From Clostridiaceae bacterium (GTDB lineage Bacteria > Bacillota > Clostridia > DSM-8532): a DNA stretch of 37,168 nt. Where the stretch lies: positions 1 through 37,168 of the forward strand of contig JAAYBO010000146.1 in NCBI GenBank assembly GCA_012730095.1, given 5' to 3'. The notes below the pieces were generated by a model. It was not told where the DNA came from and ran no database searches. It was given only the letters and a program-made list of their open reading frames with translations. Made by a program: the position numbers and the translations under genes. Shown here piece after piece: positions 7,671 to 16,274 of the stretch (within the stretch, counting starts at the first letter, position 1; the number at the start of each line of letters is the position of its first letter).

Positions 7671-9485
7671 TTGCGGATAAATCATATTACAAGAAAATTT
7701 AACAATATTAAAATCGGAGAAAAGCTTCTTCTTTCATACATACTTGTTGTCTTCCTGCCTGTACTGTTAGTTGGCATTATATTAATCACCGGTATAAGGA
7801 ATATGGCGGTAGAGAACGCAATTCGCGAGGCAACTTTCAATGTAGAAAGAATTTATACCAGAGTGGATGAAGCAATGAAACTGTTGATGAATATTTCGTA
7901 CAAGCTGCAGATGGATCAAAATTTGGAGCGGCTGCTTTTAACCAATTATAAGGGCGATCAGGAAGTATTCGAGTCTTATTATGAATATACTGAATTTAAC
8001 AATTTAATAAATTTATACAGCAGTGAAGTACGGGAAATTAGAATTTATTCAGAAAACCAGACTTTATTGAATTCAGGGCATTTTTATAAAGTAACGCCCG
8101 AGTTATCAGAGTCCGAATGGTATCAGAATATTGTAAAAGCGAACGGAAAAATTCGATGGCAATACCTGCAGGATGATTATCATAGCCGGTACCATTTATG
8201 TCTTACAAGGCTGATAAAAACCAATCTGGGAAATAAAACCACAGGGGCGCTTATCATAAGCATGAATGGCGATTATCTGAATTCTCTTTTAAGAAACGAG
8301 CCCTATGATATGTATTTCTGCGATGACAATGGGAATATAATAGCATCAGGTAAAAGAGATATGGTTGGGAAAAATATTAATGATTCTGAAATTTCAATTA
8401 TTGCATCTCTGAGTGATGGTTCATGGCAAACAGAATATTTTGGAATGCCCGCTAATGTAATTGTCCGTAATATGTCACCGGGTTTGTATAACGGACACTT
8501 TAAGATTGTTTCGATGGTGCCTGTAAGTTTTATTGAGAGACAGGCGACAGAAGCGGCTGTGTTAGGTGTTGTCATCATGATATCCTGCCTGTTGTTTGCC
8601 TTTTTGTTGATTATTGTTTTTACAAGGGCAATCAGCAAGAGAGTGAAAAAATTAAGCATGGATATGCATGAGGTTGCCATGGGCAATTTTGATTTAGATC
8701 CTACCATGGACGGCAAGGACGAAATCGGTCAGCTTTCGGAAGATCTGGGGGTTATGATTCACGGTATCAAGCAGTTAATAAATGAAATTCAATATATTGA
8801 TGCGCAAAAGAATCAACTGGCAATAAAACAACGGGAAATAAAATTAAAACTTCTTGCGAATCAGATAAACCCGCATTTTTTATTTAACGCGTTGGAAACA
8901 ATTCGGATGAACGCTCATAGTAAAGGCGACAGAGAAATTGCCGAAGTTGTGATGCTGTTGGGTAAAATAATCAGAAAAAATCTTGAAACCGGTAATGAGA
9001 TGGTTTCATTGGAAACTGAAATGGATCTTGTGAAAAGTTATTTAAAAATTCAGAAATTCAGGTATAGAGATAGGATAAATTTTTCTATTCAATATGAGAA
9101 TGATGAAATCAGGGAAAGTAAAATTCTGCCGATGACCATTCAGCCTATTGTAGAAAACTCCGTCATACACGGCATTGAATCAAAACAGTGTGACGGTAAG
9201 ATATCTATCTATCTTGCTAAAAAGGACGGGTGTCTTGTTATTACTGTCGAGGATAATGGCAACGGTATGAACAAGGAGAGGCTTCAGGAGTTAATCCTGT
9301 CGCTTGATGAAATGGAAGATGCTTCCGGAAGCAGAATTGGACTGAAGAATGTCCATCAAAGGATACGACTTTTTTATGGCGACAAGTACGGCCTGAGAAT
9401 TGATAGTGTTGAGAACATAGGGACTCGTATAGAAATTATAATGCCTGGTGAGTGGTGTGAAAAAGTTAAAAGTATTAATTATTGA
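7671..9485 (+). CDS. YesM-type sensor histidine kinase
   Basis: 604 residues. TTG at 7671 follows GGGAGAAG at good spacing. Membrane helices at about 17-42 and 294-318 enclose an extracellular sensor region of about 250 residues, probably dCache-like. A HAMP linker follows. The His_kinase domain has the family box ANQINPHFLFNALETIR with the phospho-acceptor His near residue 401. The ATPase domain has the N-box PIVENSVIHG near 490, DNGNGM, and GSRIGLKNVHQRI near the end. This is the YesM/LytS-like architecture that controls saccharide importers of the LplA/LplB/YtcP kind in Firmicutes. Its 3' end overlaps the response-regulator start, so the two are translationally coupled. The likely role is to sense extracellular saccharide, perhaps together with the lipoprotein encoded upstream, and phosphorylate the regulator. 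Confidence 0.93.
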   Translation: MRINHITRKFNNIKIGEKLLLSYILVVFLPVLLVGIILITGIRNMAVENAIREATFNVERIYTRVDEAMKLLMNISYKLQMDQNLERLLLTNYKGDQEVFESYYEYTEFNNLINLYSSEVREIRIYSENQTLLNSGHFYKVTPELSESEWYQNIVKANGKIRWQYLQDDYHSRYHLCLTRLIKTNLGNKTTGALIISMNGDYLNSLLRNEPYDMYFCDDNGNIIASGKRDMVGKNINDSEISIIASLSDGSWQTEYFGMPANVIVRNMSPGLYNGHFKIVSMVPVSFIERQATEAAVLGVVIMISCLLFAFLLIIVFTRAISKRVKKLSMDMHEVAMGNFDLDPTMDGKDEIGQLSEDLGVMIHGIKQLINEIQYIDAQKNQLAIKQREIKLKLLANQINPHFLFNALETIRMNAHSKGDREIAEVVMLLGKIIRKNLETGNEMVSLETEMDLVKSYLKIQKFRYRDRINFSIQYENDEIRESKILPMTIQPIVENSVIHGIESKQCDGKISIYLAKKDGCLVITVEDNGNGMNKERLQELILSLDEMEDASGSRIGLKNVHQRIRLFYGDKYGLRIDSVENIGTRIEIIMPGEWCEKVKSINY

Positions 9486-11010
9486 TGATGAATACTTTAT
9501 TAGGGAAGGCTTAAGGACCATCATTGATTGGAACAAATATGGCTTTGAAATTTGCGGTGATACCGACAATGGAAAGGATGGCCTTGAAATGGTAAGGCAG
9601 CTTATGCCGGATCTGATTATTGTAGATATTAAAATGCCTGTTATGGATGGACTGCAAATGGTTGAAGAGCTGCGGAAACAGGGCTTCGGATGCAAGGTTG
9701 TAATATTGACGGCATATCCTGATTTCAGGTTTGCTCAAAAGTCAATTGAGCTGAATATTGATTCATATCTGCTAAAACCAATTGAACAGCAGGCATTAAT
9801 CGAAAAGATAACAAAAGTGCACAACTCAATTATAAATACTCAGGAAATGAAACAATATATGGATGAAAGCATTTCCCTATCAAAGGACAAGATCATAGAA
9901 CAAATAGTTATTGGGAACATACCCTGTGTTCGCCTTGAAAAATACAATATGGTGTACGGCTTTGACTTTCCATGGAGGAATTACACAGTAGGATTGATTG
10001 ATATAAGTACGAATTTGCCGGAAGAGATCAATCTCAGGAACAATATCATGAGCGAGGCTGAAAATTATATCTCAAAATATGGGTATGGATATGTTTTTTA
10101 TACTGATAAGTATATAGGCGTTTTATTAAAGAATATGGTCCAGGATTTGCTGCCGCGTATTCTAAAAGAAATCCAGCACAGTATATTCGATAAACTTAAA
10201 ATCAGTGTAACAATTTCACTTGGAGAGTCTGTGGGAACAATAGAGGATGTAAAGAAATCATATATTGTTGCATGTAAATTAATGGATAAAAAATTTTTAT
10301 ACGGTCACAACAAAATTATGATGGGTTTCACCAGGCATGGTTGTACGGATAAGAGCTGTTATTCCATTAATGATTTTAATCTTGCCGGTGTCCTTGATAA
10401 GCTTTATAATGCAGTAGATTTAAATTACCCTGTGCAAATAAATAATATTTTAGAGGAAGTGAAGAATTATTTTTTATTAAGCGAAGCGGATGAGGATACA
10501 ATTAAAATCAATTATACGGATATGCTCATTAGTATTGTTACTCGACTGTCGGTAAAGAACAAAACATTGGAATACCATGTTTGTGAAAAGAAGGAAATGA
10601 TAAGTCAGATATATAAAAAAACAAGCCTTTTGGATCTGCATGGTTATATCAAATACAAATTGATTTCATTGTCAGACGAGCTTTCGGGGTTAAGACCTGA
10701 AGATACCATAAAAAAAATGACAGATTACATTGAAAGGAACTATGACCTGGATATTAAGCTTGAAACTCTTGCATCTATTTTCAACTATAACAGCAATTAT
10801 CTTGGCAAACTCTTTAAATGCAATACAGGTCAAAGTTTCAACACATACCTCGATCATGTCAGAATTGAAAACGCAAAAGCACTGCTTCAAAGGGGGTTTA
10901 AGGTATATCAGGTAGTCGATAAGGTTGGCATCAGGGATATCGATTACTTCTATAAGAAATTCAAAAGATATACCGGAATGTCTCCTTCATGCTTCAGGTC
11001 CAAAGGATAA
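9457..11010 (+). CDS. YesN-type response regulator with AraC-family DNA-binding domain
   Basis: 517 residues from the GTG at 9457, which has GGTGA five bases upstream; an in-frame GTG at 9448 is an alternative. An N-terminal receiver begins KVLIIDDEYFIREGL, with the phospho-acceptor at D57 (IIVDIKMPVMDG) and Lys in LLKPI. The middle 250 residues are the poorly conserved YesN linker. The C-terminal 100 residues hold two AraC-type helix-turn-helix motifs (KLETLASIFNYNSNYLGKLFK and VDKVGIRDIDYFYKKFKRYTG) ending in MSPSCFR, close to the family's SPSQYR. It overlaps the kinase by 29 bp. The natural target is the importer operon at 3515-7221, possibly through the phased repeats at 3341-3374. Confidence 0.92.
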   Translation: MKKLKVLIIDDEYFIREGLRTIIDWNKYGFEICGDTDNGKDGLEMVRQLMPDLIIVDIKMPVMDGLQMVEELRKQGFGCKVVILTAYPDFRFAQKSIELNIDSYLLKPIEQQALIEKITKVHNSIINTQEMKQYMDESISLSKDKIIEQIVIGNIPCVRLEKYNMVYGFDFPWRNYTVGLIDISTNLPEEINLRNNIMSEAENYISKYGYGYVFYTDKYIGVLLKNMVQDLLPRILKEIQHSIFDKLKISVTISLGESVGTIEDVKKSYIVACKLMDKKFLYGHNKIMMGFTRHGCTDKSCYSINDFNLAGVLDKLYNAVDLNYPVQINNILEEVKNYFLLSEADEDTIKINYTDMLISIVTRLSVKNKTLEYHVCEKKEMISQIYKKTSLLDLHGYIKYKLISLSDELSGLRPEDTIKKMTDYIERNYDLDIKLETLASIFNYNSNYLGKLFKCNTGQSFNTYLDHVRIENAKALLQRGFKVYQVVDKVGIRDIDYFYKKFKRYTGMSPSCFRSKG

Positions 11011-11081
11011 ATAAATGTTACTTTTCTAAGCTGCATTCCGCTATAGTTACCTTATATTGTATAATAGTTCTTCTTATTTGG

Positions 11082-11132
11082 CTGGACAGCAGCTTGGAAT
11101 TAGCATTTCTGCCGCTTGTTCAGTGCTTTTTT
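11082..11132 (+). terminator. probable terminator of the YesM/YesN operon
   Basis: CTGGACAGCAGC (11082-11093) pairs with GCCGCTTGTTCAG (11111-11123) with one bulge and one mismatch. TGC then a T6 run (11127-11132) follows. It lies between the regulator stop codon and the next promoter. Confidence 0.5.
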
Positions 11133-11133
11133 C

Positions 11134-11161
11134 TTGCAAATTAGAAAGAAGTTGATATAAT
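11134..11161 (+). promoter_or_regulatory. promoter of the homocysteine/two-component operon
   Basis: TTGCAA (11134-11139), a 16-bp spacer, then TATAAT (11156-11161) with TGA before it, an extended -10. The start would be near 11168. The leader of about 70 nt can form a GGCCA/TGGCC stem (11178-11182 with 11202-11206). No S-box or T-box signature is visible. Confidence 0.6.
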
Positions 11162-11239
11162 AAGAATAAGATTTTTGGGCCAGCGTCATTAGAACAGTTG
11201 ATGGCCGATGTCAGGACAATTAAAGCAGGAGAGATAGGA

Positions 11240-12394
11240 ATGGCAATAAAAACAATAGATGAAATAAATGAAAAAATAAGGGAAGGAAAAGCGGTCGTCG
11301 TAACTGCCGAAGAAATGATAGACATTGTCGAGCAGAAAGGCGCCAAAAAAGCGGCTCAAACAGTTGATGTGGTTACGACAGGCACTTTCAGCCCGATGTG
11401 TTCCTCCGGTATGTTTATAAACTTTGGGCATTCTGCTCCTCCAATCCGGATGACAAAAGTATGGTTAAATGATGTTTCAGCCTATGCTGGTATTGCCGCG
11501 GTCGACGCATATATAGGAGCTACGGAGCTTTCCGAAAGCCAGGGGATGGCTTACGGCGGCGCTCATGTCATTGAAGACTTTATCGGCGGCAAGGACATCC
11601 GCCTTTACGCGGAAAGCCCTGGTACCGACTGTTATCCCAGAAAGACGATAACCACGACAATAAATAAAAATAATGTAAACCAGGCTTATATGTTCAACCC
11701 AAGGAACTGTTATCAGAATTATCCGGCGGCAACGAATTCTTCAGACAAGACCATATATACATATATGGGTACGCTGCTGCCGCAGTTTGGAAATGTAACG
11801 TACTGCACGTCAGGGCAGTTAAGCCCCTTGCTGAATGATCCCGAATACCGGACAATCGGTATCGGAACACGTGTATTTTTAGGCGGGGCTCAGGGATATG
11901 TAGCATTTGAAGGCACACAGCACGACCCCGGCCAGGAACGCATGACGAATGGAACCCCTGCTAATTTGGCAGGGACGCTTGCACTAATCGGGGACGTAAA
12001 AAAAATGACGACGAAATATATAAGGGCGGCGACATATGAAAAATACGGAGTCAGTTTGTTTGTTGGTATTGGTATTCCAATTCCGATACTTGATGAAGAT
12101 ATGGCGATAAAAACTTCGATATCGGATAAGGATATTTATACTAAAATTGTTGATAAAAGCGGTAGGACAGATTTTTCTCAGCGGGTTTCGTATCAGGAGC
12201 TTAGAAGCGGATTCGTTGAGATAAACGGCAGGACGGTTCCCACTGCACCTTTATCCAGCATGAAGATTGCCAGGGAAATTGCCTCTGAGTTAAAAACCCT
12301 TATTAAACAGGGAGAGTTTTTTCTGACAGAACCTGTGGAGCTGCTTCCCAGGCATGATAAACGTCTAAATAAATTGGATATAAGGGGGGATTAA
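11240..12394 (+). CDS. COG1900 (formerly DUF39) homocysteine biosynthesis protein
   Basis: 384 residues. The frame extends upstream to an ATG at 11198, but ATG 11240 has GGAGAGATAGGA before it and gives the family N-terminus. This family was shown in Methanosarcina to make homocysteine from aspartate semialdehyde and sulfide, bypassing homoserine activation. From memory, two Cys are essential in the archaeal protein (54 and 131). With the ATG 11240 start, conserved Cys fall exactly at 54 (TFSPMCSSGMF) and 131 (SPGTDCYPRKT), which supports both identity and start. Other family motifs include NFGHSAPPIRM and FLGGAQGYVAFEGTQH. It is followed one base later by the NIL-ferredoxin gene, its expected electron donor, and then by COG2122. 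All three families implicated in this route are therefore present together. Confidence 0.92.
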   Translation: MAIKTIDEINEKIREGKAVVVTAEEMIDIVEQKGAKKAAQTVDVVTTGTFSPMCSSGMFINFGHSAPPIRMTKVWLNDVSAYAGIAAVDAYIGATELSESQGMAYGGAHVIEDFIGGKDIRLYAESPGTDCYPRKTITTTINKNNVNQAYMFNPRNCYQNYPAATNSSDKTIYTYMGTLLPQFGNVTYCTSGQLSPLLNDPEYRTIGIGTRVFLGGAQGYVAFEGTQHDPGQERMTNGTPANLAGTLALIGDVKKMTTKYIRAATYEKYGVSLFVGIGIPIPILDEDMAIKTSISDKDIYTKIVDKSGRTDFSQRVSYQELRSGFVEINGRTVPTAPLSSMKIAREIASELKTLIKQGEFFLTEPVELLPRHDKRLNKLDIRGD

Positions 12395-12395
12395 C

Positions 12396-12818
12396 ATGAA
12401 AACGATTAAGGTAAGTCTTACGTTTCCTCCCGCAAAAGTAACATTTCCTCTAATGACAATGTTAGTACGGCAATATCAGTTGGAAGTAAATATACTTCAT
12501 GCGGATATCAGGTTGAACAAAACCGGAAAGCTAATAGTTGAGATGACCGGAAAGAAGGAAAATATCGATGAAGCCCTAACATTCATTGAAGAGCATGGTA
12601 TTTTATATCATATCTTTAATGGGATGCTTACATGGCAGGAGGATAAATGCGTCCATTGCGGAGCCTGTACATCTGTTTGTCCGTCAAGAGCCCTTACTAT
12701 AAAGGCGCCTGATTATATTCTTAATTTCGATAAGGAGAAATGTCTTGTATGCGGATTGTGTGTAAAGGCTTGCCCGCTTGGAATTATGCGTCTTGCTCAG
12801 GCAGACAATGATGAATAA
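12396..12818 (+). CDS. NIL-domain 4Fe-4S ferredoxin (homocysteine biosynthesis partner)
   Basis: 140 residues, starting one base after the COG1900 stop codon with a GGGGGG ribosome binding site. Residues 1-75 form a NIL domain (TIKVSLTFPPAKVTFPLM at the start, LIVEMTGKKENIDEAL later), a small ligand-sensing fold also found on methionine importers. Residues 85-140 carry two 4Fe-4S motifs, CVHCGACTSVCP and CLVCGLCVKACP. In methanogens the equivalent NIL-ferredoxin works with COG1900, probably supplying electrons to reduce the sulfur-carrying intermediate. The near-zero spacing suggests stoichiometric production. Confidence 0.92.
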   Translation: MKTIKVSLTFPPAKVTFPLMTMLVRQYQLEVNILHADIRLNKTGKLIVEMTGKKENIDEALTFIEEHGILYHIFNGMLTWQEDKCVHCGACTSVCPSRALTIKAPDYILNFDKEKCLVCGLCVKACPLGIMRLAQADNDE

Positions 12819-12861
12819 ATTTTTTCCTATTGCAGGAAGGCGGAATAAAGCAGGTTAGAGT

Positions 12862-13593
12862 ATGAATCCGAAGGAAAATGTGAAGCATTACAGAAGAATT
12901 TTCAACGGAGATGGTTTGGTTTACTTTAATTGTAAGGTAAAGCAATCAGATTTATGTATCGGAGCCGAATATAATTTAAAAAAACAGGCGGAAGAAAGCA
13001 TTAAAAAATACCGGCAGCAGGTGGAAGAGTATATCCGTAAGCAGCCGGTTTTTTTACATAGTCTTGAGCCTGTAAAACCTCTTCCCGGAGCTCCTGAAAT
13101 TATCAACCATATGTGCAGGGCATCCGCGGCGTGCGGCGTCGGCCCTATGGCCGCAATTGCCGGAGCTGTTAGTTTTTATGTTGCAATGGATCTTATTTGT
13201 TATACCAACGAACTGGTGGTTGAAAACGGGGGGGATATATATATTGTCGGAAAAAGAGAACGGGTTGTGGGTATCTACGCCGGCCAGTCGGCTTTAACCG
13301 GTAAGATTGGTGTGAAAATATCTCCCGATACCCTTCCTGTCAGTATTTGCACATCTTCCGGAACTGTTGGGCATTCATTAAGTTTTGGCTCGGCCGATGC
13401 CGCAGTTGTTCTGTCGAAAGATGCCTGTCTCGCGGATGCTGCCGCAACAGCAGCGGGGAATATGATCCGCAGTCGTAACGATGTAGAAAAAACTTTGAAT
13501 AAGTTAAAAATGATCCCGGGTATTACAGGGATTCTTATAATTATCGGCGAGGATGTTGGAGTTTGGGGAAATATTGAACTGGTAAGCCTTTAA
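12862..13593 (+). CDS. UPF0280 / COG2122 family protein (homocysteine pathway associated, ApbE-like fold)
   Basis: 243 residues with an AGG ribosome binding site shortly before ATG 12862. Family features are HMCRASAACGVGPMAAIAGAV near residues 95-115 and VENGGDIYI near 130, followed by SICTSSGTVGHS. The S-G-T and NGGD elements recall the ApbE flavin-transferase fold. COG2122 was genetically linked to homocysteine synthesis from sulfide in methanogens alongside COG1900 and NIL-ferredoxin, but its exact step is not settled as far as I know. Its presence as the third gene here reproduces the archaeal gene set in a bacterium. It is followed 18 bp later by the 7TM sensor gene. Confidence 0.88.
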   Translation: MNPKENVKHYRRIFNGDGLVYFNCKVKQSDLCIGAEYNLKKQAEESIKKYRQQVEEYIRKQPVFLHSLEPVKPLPGAPEIINHMCRASAACGVGPMAAIAGAVSFYVAMDLICYTNELVVENGGDIYIVGKRERVVGIYAGQSALTGKIGVKISPDTLPVSICTSSGTVGHSLSFGSADAAVVLSKDACLADAAATAAGNMIRSRNDVEKTLNKLKMIPGITGILIIIGEDVGVWGNIELVSL

Positions 13594-13611
13594 CCGGAAG
13601 AAGGGATATTA

Positions 13612-14277
13612 TTGAACCAGGCGGGTATATTAATTCAGGTTTTTTGCGTAGTTTTAGCAACAGCAATACTTGTTTATCTTTACGTAAACGGCAGAAGGTC
13701 AAGAGCAACATACAGCTATATGTTGTGCATTGGTTTATTGTTCTTGTGGCATATGGCTGAGATTTTTTTGTTAATGTCCGAAAACGATGCTCAGGTGATA
13801 CTGGCTCTAAAGATTAAATTCCTGCCTGTTGTATACATAGGTGTATCGTGGCTGTATTTTTGTTTAAGCAGTACACATTCGAAGCTGGTTGAGAATAAGT
13901 TTTTTATAACGCTTATAGTGTTTTTCCCTGCGGCATGCTATTTCTTTTTACTTACAAATGAATGGCACAATCTGTTCTTTACAGCATGGGATTACAGAAT
14001 CACTACTAACGGCCCGGTTTTTTGGATTCATACGGTTGAATCTTATTTATGTATTTTTATTGGAACCGTCTATTTCTTTATATATTATTTAAAAAGAAAA
14101 ATAGGTGCAAGTTTTAAGAGAATTATGTGGCTTGTCAGCGCTGTTATGTTGCCTATGACTGCAAGTTTACTGATGGTTTCCGGAGTGATACCAAACTGTG
14201 GGATAGATATTACGCCTCAGGTTTTACTGCTGACGCTTATTTTGTTTGGACTTAAGTCTATTACAGGGGTTTTTTGA
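13612..14277 (+). CDS. 7TM histidine-kinase sensor domain protein (N-terminal half of a split kinase)
   Basis: 221 residues starting at a TTG with AGAAGG eight bases upstream. Seven hydrophobic helices fill the protein and match the histidine-kinase N-terminal 7TM sensor domain (for example FLWHMAEIFLLMSENDAQVILALKIKF, split across helices 2-3). No catalytic domain follows in this frame. It stops at LFGLKSITGVF, exactly where fused family members continue into a PAS domain. The next gene, in the -1 frame, begins with that continuation (LNLIPVAARHFILNMSDG). The stop overlaps the next start as TTGA within GGGGTTTTTTGA. A one-base slip at the T6 run would join the two into one kinase of about 580 residues. 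It may be a natural split, programmed slippage, a mutation or a sequencing error. Confidence 0.85.
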   Translation: MNQAGILIQVFCVVLATAILVYLYVNGRRSRATYSYMLCIGLLFLWHMAEIFLLMSENDAQVILALKIKFLPVVYIGVSWLYFCLSSTHSKLVENKFFITLIVFFPAACYFFLLTNEWHNLFFTAWDYRITTNGPVFWIHTVESYLCIFIGTVYFFIYYLKRKIGASFKRIMWLVSAVMLPMTASLLMVSGVIPNCGIDITPQVLLLTLILFGLKSITGVF

Positions 14278-15362
14278 ATCTAATACCGGTCGCTGCAAGG
14301 CATTTCATTCTAAATATGTCGGACGGAATAATAATTATTGATGACGAAAACCTTGTTGTAGGCGTAAACGAATCGGCTAATAAGCTTTTTCCGGGGTTAT
14401 CACTGAAAATATACGATTCGGTTCGAAAGCTTTCAGCTTATATAAGGCAGAATACTCACGAAGAATGTGCAAATAAGCTTGCTGATATGCTTGAAGGAAT
14501 AAAAACCTCCGATAAGAAAAAAGGGAATTTGACGATTGCCGGCAAGAGCGTAAATATGGAGATCAGGAGTTTAACAGGTCCGAATCAGATATCCGCGGGA
14601 AAAATGATAATTGTTGAAGATCGGACGGAAGAACAGCAGCTTTTGGATGAAATCAAAAACAAAAACGAATTGCTTGTAAGAGCAAATGAAAGGCTTACGC
14701 AGTCTAATTGCAAACTTGTGGAAGCGAATAAGCGTCTTGAAAAATTTACGGAAACTATTGAAGAATTGGCAATTTCAAGAGAGAGAAACCGGGTGGGTCG
14801 GGAAGTGCATGATACGATAGGCCATACCCTTACATTATTAATAGCGCTTGTCGAGAATGCAAATTCAAAATTGAATTCTAACCGAAATAAAGCCGCGGAA
14901 ATTCTGGATGAATGCATAGAGTTGTCACGTAAGGCTCTGAATGATATTAGAATGAGTTTAAATGGGACATGTGAGGAAACCTTTAAAAGAACAAACCTTG
15001 AAGAATGGATGAATTACCTTGTGAAAACAAACTCAGCCTCAGGGGTAAATGTTGAGTTTCTACTAAGTGAAGATATTCCCGCCCTTGATTCCTCAAGGAT
15101 AATGGTTATATATAGGATATGCCAGGAATCTATAACTAACGCAATACGTCATGGCCAGGCAAAAAAAGTTAGCATAATTATAAAAAATCAAAAAAATGCA
15201 ATAAGGCTGTATATATTTAATGATGGAAAAGGGTGCACCGAAATAAAAAAAGGTTACGGCCTTACAGGTATGGAGGAAAGGGTTAATAAACTTGGGGGCA
15301 GTATTTCATTTGGTTCAGATGGAGAAAAAGGCTTTAATATTATCGCTGAAATACCCATTTAG
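14274..15362 (+). CDS. PAS-HisKA_3-type sensor kinase (C-terminal half of a split kinase)
   Basis: 362 residues. TTG 14274 overlaps the previous stop codon and follows AGGGG at six bases, so independent initiation is possible. A PAS domain covers about residues 8-120 (NMSDGIIIIDDENLVVGVNE), followed by a coiled-coil linker at 120-165. The NarX/DesK-type dimerisation box is ERNRVGREVHDTIGHTLTLL with the phospho-acceptor H179. The ATPase domain has YRICQESITNAIRHG and the glycine-rich segments DGKGC and GYGLTGMEERV. The protein has no membrane segment, so without fusion or pairing with the 7TM protein it would be cytoplasmic. The partner regulator gene follows 57 bp later. Being in the homocysteine operon suggests a signal related to sulfide, methionine or redox state; this is inference. 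Confidence 0.9.
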   Translation: MNLIPVAARHFILNMSDGIIIIDDENLVVGVNESANKLFPGLSLKIYDSVRKLSAYIRQNTHEECANKLADMLEGIKTSDKKKGNLTIAGKSVNMEIRSLTGPNQISAGKMIIVEDRTEEQQLLDEIKNKNELLVRANERLTQSNCKLVEANKRLEKFTETIEELAISRERNRVGREVHDTIGHTLTLLIALVENANSKLNSNRNKAAEILDECIELSRKALNDIRMSLNGTCEETFKRTNLEEWMNYLVKTNSASGVNVEFLLSEDIPALDSSRIMVIYRICQESITNAIRHGQAKKVSIIIKNQKNAIRLYIFNDGKGCTEIKKGYGLTGMEERVNKLGGSISFGSDGEKGFNIIAEIPI

Positions 15363-15419
15363 CATGTTTGTTTAGCTGTGTATTTCACCTTTACCGGATA
15401 TTGAAAGGAGTTTATTTTA

Positions 15420-16064
15420 TTGAAAAATGGTATGATTCGTGTAGTTATTGCCGATGACAGCCTTGTTTTCAGAGAAGCAATAGCAAGCCTTCTTTCACAG
15501 GATCCTGAAATTTTAATTGTTGCAAATGCATCTAACGGAAGAGAGGCTTATACCAAATGCAAAGAATATAACCCGGATATAGTATTAATGGATGTACGCA
15601 TGCCGGTATGCGACGGTATTGAAGGGACCAAGCTGATAAAAGACAGTTTTCCGGAAATAAAAGTAATAATGTTCACAACCTTTGAAGACAAGGATTATAT
15701 TACCGAAGCGATAAGGTACGGCGCAGAAGGTTATGTTTTTAAAGATTCAGGTCAGGACCATATCCGAACTGTTATTAAAAGTGTAAAAAAAGGCTATCCG
15801 GTTTTTCATCAAAAAGCGTTGAATACTATGCTTGAGTCAATTCCGGAAACAACTGCCGAAAAAGTGGATATTGATTTAAATCCTGCGGAAAGCAAAATAT
15901 TATCCTATATTGTGGAAGGGAAAAGCAATAAGGAGATTGGTATTCTTTTAATGCTTAGCGAAGGAAGAATACGCAATATAGTAAGCGATCTTTTTGAAAA
16001 AACAGGCACGTCCGATCGCACTCAACTGGCTGTTTTTGCAGTAAGAAACGATCTTGTGGATTAA
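15420..16064 (+). CDS. NarL/FixJ-family response regulator
   Basis: 214 residues. TTG 15420 has AAAGGAG ten bases upstream; the in-frame ATG at 15432 is too far from it. A receiver covers residues 1-125 with acidic residues in VVIADDS, the phospho-acceptor D58 (DIVLMDVRMPVCDGIEG), Thr in MFTTFED and Lys in YVFKDSG. The LuxR-type helix-turn-helix lies at about 150-210 (LNPAESKILSYIVEGKSNKEI), although the recognition helix (SEGRIRNIVSDLFEKTG) departs from the usual VKNHVSNIL pattern. It is the last gene of the operon. It is the cognate regulator of the kinase encoded before it, and its likely targets include the promoter at 11134-11161. Confidence 0.92.
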   Translation: MKNGMIRVVIADDSLVFREAIASLLSQDPEILIVANASNGREAYTKCKEYNPDIVLMDVRMPVCDGIEGTKLIKDSFPEIKVIMFTTFEDKDYITEAIRYGAEGYVFKDSGQDHIRTVIKSVKKGYPVFHQKALNTMLESIPETTAEKVDIDLNPAESKILSYIVEGKSNKEIGILLMLSEGRIRNIVSDLFEKTGTSDRTQLAVFAVRNDLVD

Positions 16065-16115
16065 TCTGCGGGTTCCCGTATTTCGGCATCCTGTTGACTT
16101 AGTGCTTATTGAATT

Positions 16116-16172
16116 ATAGAAAAAGAAAAAAAGGTCAAACTGTGGGGGGCAAAAATAAGTACAGTTTAACCT
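16116..16172 (-). terminator. convergent terminator between the regulator gene and the minus-strand gene
   Basis: AGGTCAAACTGT (16132-16143) pairs with ACAGTTTAACCT (16161-16172) with one mismatch. On the minus strand the stem is followed by a T7 run, a C and a further T-rich stretch (16116-16131), a strong intrinsic terminator for the gene at 16275-17663. On the plus strand the tail is weaker (gtttctat), but the hairpin may serve both genes. Confidence 0.7.
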
Positions 16173-16274
16173 GTTTCTATAAAGACTAATCATTATATTA
16201 TTACATTTTTATTTAAATGGAAAGTACCTGTTCCTCACTTTATTGTATACCAATAAAGTAAAACGAGTTGACAA

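Noticed and set aside
11055-11070. 16-nt TATTGTATAATAGTTC shared with 37049-37064
   Set aside because: For AT-rich sequence in a window this long, one such match is near chance expectation, and the contexts differ.
11168-11239. S-box or T-box control of the homocysteine operon
   Set aside because: The leader is only about 70 nt and lacks the conserved S-box and T-box cores; only a short GGCCA stem is present.
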